Shown here: positions 10,239 through 20,675 of the stretch, piece by piece
Position numbering within the stretch: position 1 is the first letter of the stretch
Layout: each line of letters opens with the position of its first letter
NCBI GenBank assembly: GCA_014529385.2
Contig: CM043949.1
Coordinates: 149,647,850-149,711,849 of the forward strand
DNA from: Adiantum capillus-veneris
Lineage: Eukaryota > Streptophyta > Polypodiopsida > Polypodiales > Pteridaceae
Length of the DNA stretch: 64,000 nucleotides
Direction of reading: 5' to 3'
Translations under genes and position numbers: made by a program
The notes under the pieces: generated by a model
What the model saw: the letters and a program-made list of their open reading frames with translations, nothing else
Told to the model about the DNA's origin: nothing
The model's database searches: none

Positions 10239-11612
10239 AAGGATCAATGGCAAGAGGCTATGGAAGCAGAGTACGATTCTCTTATCTCTAAAGGTACATG
10301 GATACTAACTGAATTACCTCCTGATCGTACAACTATTAAATGTAAGTGGGTGTATAAGACAAAAGTAAAAGAAGATGGATCTTTTGACAAGTTCAAGGCG
10401 CGTTTAGTTGCAAAAAGTTACTCCCAAGTAGCTGGTGTTGATTATCAAGAGACTTTTTAACCAGTTGTTCGCATTACAAGTGTTCGAGTTTTATTGGCAT
10501 TGCTGTTCAATTTGATGTAGAAGCTCATCAAATGGATGTGTTAATAGTGACTTGGAAGAGGAAATTTATATGGAACAACCAAAAGGGTTTGTTATTCTAG
10601 GTAAAGAAGACCTTGTTTCTCAACTCCATAAGGCACTATATGGTCTCAAACAAGCTTCGCGAGCCTGGTATACAAAATTGGATCTTTCTCTCACCTCTAA
10701 AGGATTCATCTCTTGCTCGTCAGACCCCAACTTATACATAAAATGCCAAGGTAGCCGTTTTGTGATTCTTGCTCTTTATGTGGATGATACCATCCTTGTT
10801 TCCAATGATTTGGGATTTCTTCAGCAAGTGAAAAAGTTATTGTCTTCTGCATTCGATATGGTGGATCTTGGAGAGATTCACTCTTGTCTTGGCATTCAAA
10901 TCCAATGGAACCGTACAAAAGGTATTTTATTTCTTTGACAGTCAAAGTTTATTGCAGATACTATTAGAAAATTTGGTATGGAATCTGCACATTCAGCCAC
11001 CACACCTTGTCTTGCGAGCTCTACGAAGAATACTTCTGACAATGGCAGTCAAGTTGTCACAAATCAACCTTATGCTAACTTGATTGAATGTCTTCAGTTT
11101 GTTGGCATGAACACTCGTCCTGATATTCTGTTTGCTACTAATTATCTTGGACAACATCTTGCATGTCCTTCTCTTAAGCATTGGTCTGTTGCAAAGAGTG
11201 TATTGAAATACTTGAAAGGCACTACAAATTTTGGTTTAGTCTATCGACAACAACTCACATCGGATTCTATGCAATCTCTTTCTCTTTTGCGTTACATAGA
11301 TGCAGACTGGGCAAGCTCACATTTATCTATGCGATCTACTAGTGGAAATTGCTTCTTTATAAATGGTTGTCTTGTTTCTTGGACCAGCAAGAAACAACGT
11401 TGTGTTGCAGTTTCTACGACTGAGTCAGAATATGTTGCGGCATCACTTGGAGCTCGTGAGTTGATTTGGCTTCGACAAATGCTGGTTGATATTGGTCACT
11501 CTCCTCTTTCTAGCACACCCTTGCGGTGTGACAACCAAAGTGCTATTAGTCTTGCAAAAGACTATGTTCAACATAATAAGTCAAAACACCTTGCTGTCCA
11601 TTATCATTATGT
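10239..11612 (+). pseudogene. Copia reverse transcriptase and partial RNase H
   Basis: The region begins WQEAMEAEYDSLISKGTW and continues KCKWVYKTKVKEDGSFDKFK, a copia RT signature. A stop and frameshift follow at 10,458-10,550, removing the motif carrying the first catalytic Asp from frame. It resumes with QLHKALYGLKQASRAWY and the catalytic LALYVDDTILVS, intact YVDD. After another stop at 10,936-10,938 the RNase H part runs with MNTRPDILFATNYLGQ, RYIDADWASS, TTESEYVAAS and LRCDNQSAISLAKD. It ends at KSKHLAVHYHYV, about 60 residues short of the usual end, at the junction with gypsy-1. Confidence 0.9.
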
Positions 11613-12350
11613 CACGTATGAAGTACCATTACCTTTGGTCAGTTATTGGCTTGAAATACCAAGCTACAAAGACAGTGGCTACAAGTATCAGCACAAGGCT
11701 ACCGAAGGCTAAGCGAATGGGCATGAATACAAAACATGGCATTGAGAGTGGGTAGCCGGATGGATGTCCTTCCTCTAGTGGATGTGGTCATTGAAAAAAG
11801 GATGCAAGTTCAGACCTACATAGATGGCGGAGCACAGGTTTGCATCATGACGGAGGCTACTATGAAGGAAACATGGGTCAAAGAAGTAGCTAAATCAAAT
11901 GTACGCATGAGGATGGCTAGCCATACCAAAGCCAGTTGTTTGTGCATGGCTTAAGACGTAAGAGTGAAAGTGATGGGCATTGAGCGCCTTATCAAGTTCT
12001 TTGTAATGAATGCAAGTGATAATGCTTATCCAATCATCTTGGGTAGGCCATGGCTACTTGCAATAGGGGCTAAGCAAGATTGGGGAAGTAGGGTGTTTAC
12101 CCAACCTAACAAGGAGAGAGGGAGATAGGTGGTGCTTGATTTGAAAACCAAAGAGAGCCGTTTTCACCCTGTGGCAGAGAAAGATAAAGGTGATACAACA
12201 AGCTATGAATACAAGACCGAGATAGCCTATGATGAGGGCTACATAGATACTGAGGAAGAGGGAAGCGAGGAGGGTATGCTAAAGATAGATGCCGACTTGT
12301 TTGAGGTCACTATTGAAGGCTCCCATGCAAAAAGGGAGGTGCAACCATAG
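11613..12350 (+). pseudogene. Gypsy-1 aspartic protease region
   Basis: The frame from 11,736 reads RVGSRMDVLPLVDVVIEKRM and then YIDGGAQVCIMTEATM; the DGGA triad at the position of DTGA/DSGA marks the retropepsin active site. A TAA interrupts at 11,952-11,954, after which another frame gives IILGRPWLLAIGAKQDW, the conserved protease C-terminus. A second stop follows, then an acidic linker rich in D, E and Y (TSYEYKTEIAYDEGYIDTEE). Gypsy-2 has the same order at 16,640-17,360 with fewer breaks. Confidence 0.8.
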
Positions 12351-12364
12351 ATTCATGCATAGGG

Positions 12365-13440
12365 GTGGAGGAAGTAGCTGCTATGCTAAGCGAGGATTTG
12401 ACAAAGAAAGAGAGAGAAGGCTATGTTGAGTTGTGTGCCTCTTTTCCGAATTTATTTGCGATGAAGTATGAGGATCTACAAGGAGCAAAGGGTGCAGAGC
12501 ACAAGATAGTTCTTAAAGAAGGGTGTAAACCAAAGGTGCAGAAGCTAAGGAGGTTAGGGGAGATTCAGAAGGAGGCTCTTTGGCAAGAGATTAACCAATT
12601 GTTAGACGCAAGTATCATATACCTTGTGAAGGAGTCAGAGTGGGTTTCTCCGGTGTGGTTATCACCCCTAAGAAGAATGGAAAATGGAGGGTGTGCATCG
12701 ATTACAAGCCATTGAATGTAGCGACCAAGAGAAACCACTCCCTGCTATCGTTCCAAGATGAAATCTTAAATCAGGTGGCATGTCATGAGAGGTACTCTAT
12801 TATGGATGGATTTTCAGGTACTTTCAGATAGGGATTGCTCTTGAAGACGAGCTAAAGACGACATTTATCTCTCCATGGAGGTGCTTTGCCTATCCTCGCA
12901 GGATGCCGTTTGGTTTGGTGAATGCCTACGCCACCTTCAAAGATTGGATAAATAGGGTGTTTGGTCCCTATTTGGGCAGATTCATTAGGGTTTTCATGAA
13001 TGACATTGGATGTTTTAGCTCAAGGGCGGATCATTTGTCAAAGATCCGGCTATGTTTTCATAGACTGGACGAAAAAGGAGGTCAATTAAACCCTAAGAAG
13101 TGCAAGCTAGCACAACCTCGACCGCAGTTACTGGGTCATGTGGTGTCACAAAATGGAATTGAGGCAGATCTAGAAAAGTTCAAGGCGCTAGTCTTAATGG
13201 GGCCTCCCTCTAGTGTGCAAGGCTTGGCCTCCTTTGTACATAAGCTAAAGTACTTGTCGCGTTTTTTTTGGATGCTGTCACATTATGTGTATCCTCTCCA
13301 AAATAGGGATCAACAGGTGCATGGCTTTGAATGGGATGAAGATGCTTGAGAAGATTTTGACAGGGTGAAAGAAATTTTGTGTCAGCTGCAAACTATGTGC
13401 CCTCCAAGCCAAGAGGATGATTTCTATGTGTCAATGACGG
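12365..13440 (+). pseudogene. Gypsy-1 reverse transcriptase, N-terminal part up to the gypsy-2 insertion
   Basis: RT landmarks are spread over three frames: LREEIQ-like LGEIQKEALWQEINQLLDAS, NGKWRVCIDYKPLNVATKRN, ERYSIMDGFSG, MPFGLVNAYATFKDWINRVF, IRVFMNDIGCFSSRADHLSK and LLGHVVSQNGIEADLEKFKA. The catalytic FxDD motif reads F-M-N-D, so the first of the two aspartates is replaced by Asn. The coding sequence stops at DFYVSMTV (13,440), and the next codons of the same protein are found at 22,366. RT copies the element RNA into DNA; this copy is dead. Confidence 0.88.
13437..13440. other. Target-site duplication of gypsy-2, left copy (ACGG)
   Basis: ACGG precedes the TGGTGCGAC start of the LTR and recurs at 22,366-22,369 after the right LTR. 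The gypsy-1 reading frame across the site confirms that it is a duplication. Confidence 0.75.
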
Positions 13441-15139
13441 TGGTGCGACAAAGTTATGTCGGTCTAGTAGAATGGTTCTTGCATTGGTATGGAGTCCTGT
13501 AGATAGAGGTCGAGGCGGTGAAGTCAATACCAGATGTCGGTAGCGGCAAGCTTGATCATGATGTGTATTCCAGATGTGGCAATTAGCAGGTCAGGCATTA
13601 GTTTTTAATCTCTAATAATTAAAATGCTCGTAGATGTAGGGAATTTACTCTCTGGCTATTCTATGGTCCCATTATTTGGCCACGGGGTTCTCTTTGGAGG
13701 ATTGTTTCAAGGATTGAAGATTGAATGAGGTTATTTGTCGTGATTACGGCAAGTTCGGGGTGGTCCACACTTCAAGTGGACGCCACTATTGGCAAATGAC
13801 AGAGCAATTGAAGTGCAGCTCCAAAGGGGCGGCTAGGGCTACTTGAAGCCGGGAGTATTCGGACTCAGCTACTACGACCTTGAGTTATACCCGTTTGGCG
13901 GTGCTTTGGATTGAGGTCGTCCTTGGGTGGGAACAGCGTGCTATGTAAGCGAAAAGCTTGGAAGTCTAAAATAACACCATGCATGCTTTAAAAAAAATAA
14001 AACGGGCTGCAGTTCAGAAGGTGCCGGGTTGCATGACAGAGAAAAGAAGCAAAAGCCCCATCTGTATGTAGAGCATGGTGGCCAGGAACGAAGTGGTGCC
14101 ATCTGTGGTGTTTTCATGCAGGGGGGAAGTGGTCCACCGCACGTGAGAAGAGGAGGAAAGTGGCGCCAGGTGGGGAGGTTGCCAGGTGCGTGGGAAGAGA
14201 GGGGAATCCGCCATGCAAGGGAGTGAGAACGAGCGGCGAGAGGATTGAGTTAAGCCTAAGGGGGCGAAAAAAAGAGAACAACGGGGAGGGCACGGGCGGA
14301 GAAAGGTGGCCTGAGTGGAGCCATCCCCTTGGCAGCTAGTGAGTAGCGGTACGTTAAAGGGGAGAAGCCAGGGCAGCCTGAGGGGCCGCCATCAGTAGGA
14401 GGAGGTTGAGGGACTCCATCTCGCTCGGGGTAGCGCTACAGAAAGCAACAAGGCAAGAAGGGCTACAGAGGTTGTTGAAGTAACTGCCATAGGAGGGGTT
14501 CCTTGCTCGGATTCGGAAATAAAGGCTTCAAGTGGGAGGCAATCGGTGTTCCAAAGCAGAAGGCAACCTTGACCAGGAGTTACTCGAATTCAAACTCCAC
14601 ATTAATGGCAGATTTCTATGGTTTCATGTTTTTTTGAGATTACTTTGTAAGCTTAAAGGGGCCGACCTCGATCGTATCTGTGTATGTCGCATTAAAGACT
14701 ATCCTAACTCTAATCAAAAGCTCATTATTCTGCCCACTGCATGTATTGTGTCTTGGCATCTTCCTTTGTGCTCAAAGCTCGGGGATTGTGTGTGGACCCT
14801 TGGAGTTTGTTTATAGCAAGAGAGAGAGAGAGAGAGAGAGAGAGATAGCAGGTGTGAGTGCAAGAGAGAGCAAGATATGGGAGGGAATGATTGCCGATAT
14901 GTTCTATTGCTTGAGGTGTGTGCTATGTGTTGAGCTATTGGCGAGTTTGTGTTGTTAAGGTGCATATAATGAGGCGGGTGTAGTCATGAATTGTGCAAAT
15001 TACAAGCTTACTAATAAAGCCATACAGAAAATACAGTGTGTGTGAGCCTATCGGAGTGGTTTGGGGTGTTGGATATCTACTGGGTTATAGAGAGGCATCT
15101 AGGTTGTGTACCCTGTGTGTTCTGGTTTCTCCCATTCCA
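13441..15139 (+). repeat. Gypsy-2 5' LTR (about 1.70 kb)
   Basis: It starts TGGTGCGACAAAG and ends CCCATTCCA. It is collinear with 20,676-22,365, with scattered substitutions and short indels. A (GA)n run at 14,818-14,845 is longer than in the 3' LTR (22,056-22,077). Open frames inside it (for example 14,029-14,226 and 14,532-14,816) are chance frames, because they are not conserved in the other LTR. Confidence 0.9.
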
Positions 15140-15143
15140 TTAG

Positions 15144-15161
15144 TGGTGCCCCCACGGAGGA
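15144..15161 (+). promoter_or_regulatory. Gypsy-2 primer-binding site
   Basis: TGGTGCCCCCACGGAGGA lies 4 bases after the LTR end. Gypsy-3 has nearly the same site at 26,362 (TGGTGCCCCCACTGAGGA). The tRNA that pairs with it was not identified. Confidence 0.7.
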
Positions 15162-15211
15162 CCCGCTGATAGCTTTGAAGAAAACAGTGCAAAGATCAAC
15201 CGAAGGATACC

Positions 15212-15860
15212 ATGGTAGCTCAAAGTTATGGCCCTTTTTTCATAGGTGAGGCGGATCCAGTCGAATGGATTGCAGACTTTGAATTATACATGCTATCATT
15301 ACGGATGCCTAATGAAGAGAGCAAGATGGACACTATTCCATTTGTGTTATGTGGCAAGGAAAAAGCATGGTTCGATACATTGCAGGGCGAGCTACGACAC
15401 GCATGGCCGGCTCTACGGACTAGTTTCTTACAACATTTTCAAAAGGAAGTATCACCTATGGATATGGATGCAAAGCTCAAAGCTCCCTGGAAAGATGTAA
15501 GTGAAAAATTTACTGTTTTTCTTAATCGGTTTGAAGAATGTTTTTCTTAATCGGTTTGAAGAATGTTGGGCAGAATTAGCCACATCAATGAAATTGGCCA
15601 ACGACGACTATTTCAAGATGGACAATTTTATTTCATGCCTACATCCCAAGGTACGAGAAAAGGTGGATTTAGAAAGCCCCGAGAACTACAACGGTGTTGT
15701 AGCAATTGCTCGAGCAAAGAGCATGAATATCAATAAGAAGATCGAGGTGAGGTTCGTGCAGAGGATCAAGAAAATTGTGAAGTGGAAGCTATTCATCAAC
15801 ACTGGGTACGTATTGTTCAAGACTTATCGGAACAAATGCAAGAGCTTTGTTTGAGTGTGA
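15212..15860 (+). pseudogene. Gypsy-2 gag capsid
   Basis: The frame starts MVAQSYGPFFIGEADPVEWI (residue 1 at 15,212) and continues FVLCGKEKAWFDTLQGELRH and WPALRTSFLQHFQKEVSPMD, a Retrotrans_gag domain. At 15,516-15,565 a 25-bp unit is present twice in tandem, which shifts the frame by one base and gives a premature stop. The downstream frame (15,501-15,854) repeats FLNRFEECW and then has DYFKMDNFISCLHPKVREKV and GVVAIARAKSMN, the C-terminal capsid helices. Without the extra copy the two halves would be one frame. Confidence 0.85.
15516..15565 (+). repeat. 25-bp tandem duplication inside gag
   Basis: The unit TTTTTCTTAATCGGTTTGAA plus GAATG occurs at 15,516-15,540 and again, identical, at 15,541-15,565. 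Twenty-five is not a multiple of three, so the second copy causes the gag frameshift. The identity of the copies suggests a recent event. Confidence 0.95.
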
Positions 15861-16640
15861 TGGACAAAGGGCAACAAAGAGCGGGCAGAGGAAGAGCTAG
15901 AAAGTTGCTATAACTACGGCGAAGAAGGACACTATGCACCGGATTGTCCGCATCCACCAAGAGAAAGAGGAGGTATGTATCCACTATTCAGAAGAGGGAG
16001 ACGACAAGGGCAATTCAACGGGCAAAGAGATCAACAGTCTAACAATCCTGTGCCTCCCGCTCCTCAAGGTAATGAGGAAGTTCATTGTGTTAATATAATT
16101 GGAGTAGATCAGCAGGTAGTGGATGTTTTGGCCAACAAGAGGGCACGTGAAGGAAGAGAGACTGAGAAAGAATGGGAGACTAGAGCTCGCAAAGGCAAAG
16201 GGAAGGTCCCCGGGGAGGTCACATAATAAAAATGTAGCCTATCACGTGAGTTCAACAAAAGGGTATTTATATTAATGTTCTTGAAACATACAGAAATATA
16301 TATACAAAAGGGCATTATTTTTTCAAATTTGGAAAAAACTTACAAATTTTAAAAGAAAAGGGTACATTATATTCTAAACAAAATTCATAGATAAGGATTT
16401 TTACAAACATGTTTTGAACGCACGTGATATGGTAGTTTTACACATAGTGAACCCCCCAAGGGAAGGTCGATGAAGGTAGAGAGCCACCAGAGACAAGCAA
16501 AAGAATAAGGAGACAAAAAATAAAGAAATCCGGCTAACAACTTGGAAGGGATCATTTTGAATATGATGACTTGGTGAGTGATGTCAAGAACCAAAAGGCT
16601 AACATTACTTTCAATCAGTTGCTTGCCTTAAATCCTAAAT
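15861..16640 (+). pseudogene. Gypsy-2 nucleocapsid zinc knuckle and linker, interrupted by a MITE
   Basis: CYNYGEEGHYAPDC at about 15,900 has CCHC spacing, but the second Cys is Tyr. A basic region follows (RRGRRQGQFNGQ), then a proline-rich linker. At 16,207 the frame KGKGKV is cut by a 250-bp MITE and resumes at 16,468 (DEGREPPETSK), continuing YDDLVSDVKNQKANITFNQL toward the protease. The nucleocapsid would bind the packaged RNA. Confidence 0.75.
16208..16457 (+). mobile_element. MITE copy 1 (250 bp) with 10-bp target duplication, Mutator-like
   Basis: The insert starts CCCCGGGGAGGTCACATAAT and ends TAGTGAACCCCCC, giving imperfect inverted ends (GGGGaGgTCAC versus GGGGgGtTCAC). It is flanked by identical AAGGGAAGGT at 16,198-16,207 and 16,458-16,467. 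Removing it restores the gypsy-2 frame KGKGKV-DEGRE. A second copy lies at 37,811-38,054. The interior is AT-rich and non-coding. A 9-11-bp duplication is a Mutator-superfamily trait, so I infer a non-autonomous MULE. Confidence 0.85.
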
Positions 16641-17362
16641 TGCGACATTAGTGGTCTACTAGTGCTAGCACCAGGCTTCCATGGGACAAAACAAGAGTGC
16701 ATATGGTGGGGAATCTAGCATTGAGGGTTGGGAGTCCAGCAGATGTGCTTCCACTAATTGTTGATGCTCTTATTGAAAGGAAGATGCAGGTACATGCATA
16801 CATCGATGGAGGGGCCCAAGTGTATGTCATGACCGAGTCCGCCATGAAGGATGCAGGAGTTAAAGCAGTGTAAGATCTAATGTGCGAATAAGGATGGCCA
16901 ACCATACCAAGGCCAGGTGTTTGGGCATAGCACAGGATGTGAAGGTAAAGGTTGTGGGTGTTGAATGCCTTATTGATATTTTTGTTATGAAAGCTGGTGA
17001 CAATGCTAACCCTATCATATTGGGTAGACCATGGCTTCTTGCAATGGGGGCCAAGCAGGATTGGGAAAAGGGGTATTTACTTTGTTTGATAAAGAGAATG
17101 ATCGAAATGTGATGCTTGATCTACAGACGAGGGAGAGTTTCTCTCATCCCATGGTGAAGGATGAGGGAGATGATTCTACAACAAGCTATGAATACGAAAC
17201 AGAGTCAACCTATGATGAAGGCTACACGGATACAGAAGAGGGAAAGAGTGATGACGATCTCCTCCATGTTGATGCTGATCTCTTTGGGTTTACTATCGAT
17301 AACTCTATTCCAAAAGAAGCTATGCAACCTCAAGTTTCCCCATTGATGCCCAAGAGGTAAGA
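16641..17362 (+). pseudogene. Gypsy-2 aspartic protease and acidic linker
   Basis: The region shows ALRVGSPADVLPLIVDALIE, YIDGGAQVYVMTESAMKDAG, MANHTKARCLGIAQDVKVKV and IILGRPWLLAMGAKQDW. DGGA is the active-site triad and ILGRPWL the C-terminal retropepsin hallmark. A stop interrupts at about 16,870 and a frameshift near 17,060. The linker is acidic and contains TSYEYETESTYDEGYTDTEE, matching gypsy-1. Confidence 0.85.
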
Positions 17363-17365
17363 GGT

Positions 17366-18816
17366 ATGCTAGGAGAAGACTTAACAAAGCAAGAGAAGGA
17401 AAGTTATGTGAAACTCTCTGCATCCTATCCTAATTTGTTTTCCATTGAGTATAAAGATTTGCGAGGTGCCAAGGAAGTCGAACACAGGATCATACTCAAA
17501 GAGGGGCATAAAACAAAGGCGCAAAAGATAAGGAGGTTAGGGGAAATTCAGCGGGAAGCTCTCTGGCAGGAAATGAACAAGCTATTGGATGCAGGTATTA
17601 TCTATCCCATGCAAGAATCTGAATGGGTCTCCCCGGTTGTCATAACACATAAGAAGAACGGGAAATGGCGAGTGTGTGTTGATTATAAGCCTTTAAAGGC
17701 TGCAACCAAGTGGAACTATTATTCTTTACCCTTTCGGGATGAAATTTTAAATCAAGTTGCAGGTCACGAAAGGTACTCTATTATGGACGGCTTCTCTAGA
17801 TACTTCCAGATAGGCATTGCACTTGAAGACCAGTTGAAAACCACTTTCGTTTTGCCATGGGGCTCTTTTTCTTATCGCAGAATGCCCTTCGGCATGGTGA
17901 ATTCTTATGCAACTTTCCAAGATTGGATGAATAAAGTGTTTGGTCCTTACCTTGGTAAGTTGATCAGAGTTTTCATGGATGACATAGGGTGTTACAACTC
18001 TAGGAATGATCATTTGTCAAAGTTAAAGTTATGTTTTCATCGACTGGATGAAGCGGGTGGGCAATTGAATCCCAAAAAGTATAAGTTAGCTCAACCTCGA
18101 GCTCACTTGCTAGGGCATGTGGTCTCACAGAATGGTATTGAAGCGGATCCGAACAAGGTAAAGGCTCTTGTGTTGATGGAGCCTCCCAAAAGTGCTACAG
18201 GTTTGGCATCATTTGTGCATAAATTGAAGTACCTCTGTCGATTCTTTTGGATGATTTCACAGTATGTATACCCTCTTCAAAAAATGAGTCAACAGGTTCA
18301 TGGCTTTCAGTGGAATGAAGACACACATGCAACTTTTGACAAGGTTAAAGAAATCTTATGTCAATTGCCTACTATTTGTCCTCCCAACCGTGAGGATGAT
18401 TTTTATGTTGCTATGACAGTGGGTAAAGTTGCAATTGGTGCATTCCTACTACAAAAGATAGGGTGGTGCTACAAACCCGTCTACTTTGAGAGTCGGGTCA
18501 TCAGTCCAGGAGAGATGTCTTACACAGAGGCTGAGTAGTGGGTGATGACACTAGTGTTTGCTTGTAGGAAGTTCAAAGTGCATTCAATTGGTCGCAGGTT
18601 TTATGTGCTTACCTCTAACAATTTATTACCTGAAGTTGTGCTTCACCTACGACTAAGGAGACGCATTATGAAGTGGGTACTAGAGTTACAGGAGTTTGAT
18701 TTTGAGTTTAAAATTGATCACACTTGCAGGTCACATCTCACAAACGTGCTTATAAATAAGGGTGTAGATTTTTCAGTGTATCCGAGGGTGGTTTGAGAAG
18801 AGGCAAATGATGAACC
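17366..18816 (+). pseudogene. Gypsy-2 reverse transcriptase and RNase H
   Basis: The main frame (17,366-18,538, 390 codons) is uninterrupted and has all RT blocks: LLDAGIIYPMQESEWVSPVV, NGKWRVCVDYKPL, YSIMDGFSRYFQIGIA, MPFGMVNSYATFQDWM, catalytic VFMDDIGCY with both Asp residues, and LLGHVVSQNGIEADPNKVKA. RNase H starts at VGKVAIGAFLLQKIG and YFESRVISPGEMSYTEAE; then a TAG at 18,536-18,538 precedes WVMTLVFACRKFKVHSIGRR. The frame continues to PRVV before a TGA at 18,794. This is the best preserved of the three gypsy RTs at its active site. Confidence 0.9.
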
Positions 18817-19200
18817 GGATCTAAAAGAAGCATTTGCCATGTGGTTCGATGGTGCTTACAGGAGAATTATCCAAAAAGTCGGAGGCGGGATCGCTATACA
18901 GGATCCACAAGGTAACACTATTTTTCCAAAAGCTTATGATATGGAGGATGTGCATACAAACAACGAGGTAGAGTACTTGGCTCTCCACGTGGGCCTTAAG
19001 CAGTGTATCAAGTTTGGGAGATGCTCTTTCGGTTATCAAACAACTCTTAGGGCAATGGCAGGTGAAGAGGGACTCTCTCAAGCATTGGTTTTTTTCAGTT
19101 AAAAAGTTAATGAAGTTTTTTGAAGCCGTGCAATTCAAGCATGTTAGGAGGGAGCAAAATCAAGAAGCTGATCAGTTAGCCAGTAGTAGCCGGGTACAGA
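18817..19200 (+). pseudogene. Gypsy-2 second RNase H domain (Tat-type)
   Basis: AMWFDGAYRRIIQKVGGGIA with IQDPQGNTIFPKAYDMEDVH and TNNEVEYLALHVGLKQCIKF begin a second RNase H. A frameshift near 19,015 moves the rest to another frame, MGDALSVIKQLLGQWQVKRD and FKHVRREQNQEADQLASS. The D, E, D residues and the final HVRREQNQEAD-LA are those of RVT_3-type RNase H. Two RNase H domains between RT and integrase define the Tat group among plant gypsy elements. Confidence 0.8.
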
Positions 19201-20541
19201 TGCATGTGGAAGCTCTGTATGTGGCACCAGCCAGCTATGCAGGTAGGGAAACACTGAAAGATGTTGATTATTTATTGAGCACAGGTCAAGGTCCCGCAGG
19301 CATGTCCAAGCTACAGAGGAAAAGGATTACCCAAAAGGCTAGCAGGTTCACTTTGGTAGGTGAAGACGTTATGGTATACGGCCATGATGGAGTATTGAGG
19401 AGAGTTCTTTACAAGGAGGAGATCGGCATGGTTTTGACACAATGTCATGAAGAAAGTGGGCATCAAGGTAAGGATCAGGTACTCTTTCGTATTCTCAGAG
19501 CAGGTTTTTGGTGGCCATCTCTTGTACGGGATGTTCATTACTGGTGTAAGACGTGTCAGGAATGTCAAGTTATGGGTGAGTGGCGTTTAGTAGCAAAGTC
19601 AGAAGGGGCTACATTAGCCCAAAATGCATTTGAAAAGTGGGGATTGGATGCTATTGGCCCACTTCCCAAGTCTACGAGTGGAAAAAAGTACATCTTGGGA
19701 GCTATCGACTACCTCACTAGATGGGTAGAAGCCAAAGTGGTCAAGGAGGTATATGCTCTTTTCAGTTGCTCAATTTGTATTTGATTCTGTCTACTGTCGG
19801 TTTGGAGTGCCTTGGGTTTTGATATCAAATAGAGGACAGGGATTCCGCAGCAAGCTTCTATGCGCTTTGGTAGAGAAGATGGGTATTCAACACAAATTCT
19901 CATCTCCCTATCACCCACAGTGTATTGGTTTGGTTGAAAGTGCAAATGGTCACATCATTAAAATGCTCACCAAGTATATTTATAAACAGGTGGAAAATTC
20001 TTATGGGCCTACCGAACTTCTTACAAAGTGGCCACCAATTTCACTCCCTACAAATTGATGTTTGGCAAAGAAGCTGTCTTACCTGTACACATACAACTAT
20101 GGGAATTAAAGGTTTATGACAAGCTAATGTGAATCAAAGAGATATTTTGCAGGACATGATCACACAATTGGAGACTTTGAAGATGGATCGAGAGGCTGCA
20201 GCAGATTTCTATGTGCAACAAAGAGAGAAACGTGTGGCAAAGTTCAATCAAAGATTGCCAAAAAAGGAGCTACAAGAACGGGATTTGGTTATGAAGTACG
20301 AGAGATACCTTGATTTTACGTTCCAGAAAAAGTTCAAGAAGAAGTGGATTGGCCCTACAAAATTTCCAAAGCTTTCCCTAATACTACTTATCAGTTAGAG
20401 CGGTCCAATGGTAAGATCCTTCGACACAGTATAAATGGAGTTCGTCTCAAACTCTACTTTGATAGAGCTCTCACGCCAGATGTTCATCAGGTTCTTGTTG
20501 AAGGGGTTAGGCATCCCACTGAAGGGTGCAGTCCAAGATAA
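19201..20541 (+). pseudogene. Gypsy-2 integrase
   Basis: HHCC finger: CHEESGHQGKDQVLFRILRA with DVHYWCKTCQECQ. Core: KWGLDAIGPLPKSTSGKKY (first Asp present), then after a frameshift near 19,750 VLISNRGQGFRSKLLCALVE, where the second catalytic Asp is Asn, and GLVESANGHIIKML with the Glu. The rest is in a third frame: MITQLETLKMDREAAADFYV, FNQRLPKKELQERDLVMKYE and KKFKKKWIGPT, ending with YQLERSNGKILRHSINGVRL. At least three frame breaks and the D-to-N change make it inactive. Confidence 0.87.
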
Positions 20542-20675
20542 CAGAAATACATGAATAGAACTTTGTACATATGAATTTATTTCATCTTTGCATAGTGTTA
20601 GCAGGTTTACAATTTTGAATAATAAGAGCTTTCATTGGATGAACATCAATGTTCAACCAGTGGGTTGGGCAATGA

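Larger units (their letters stand above)
6726..11612 (+). mobile_element. Ty1/copia LTR retrotransposon, 3'-truncated, decayed
   Basis: The element has a 143-bp 5' LTR, a tRNA-type primer-binding site, a leader, gag with zinc knuckle, protease, integrase, reverse transcriptase and RNase H in the copia order (INT before RT). It interrupts a minus-strand gag gene. The coding region ends abruptly in RNase H near 11,612, just after KSKHLAVHYHYV, where gypsy-1 sequence begins. The end of RNase H, the polypurine tract and the 3' LTR are therefore absent. At least five stops or frameshifts break gag-pol. Confidence 0.9.
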
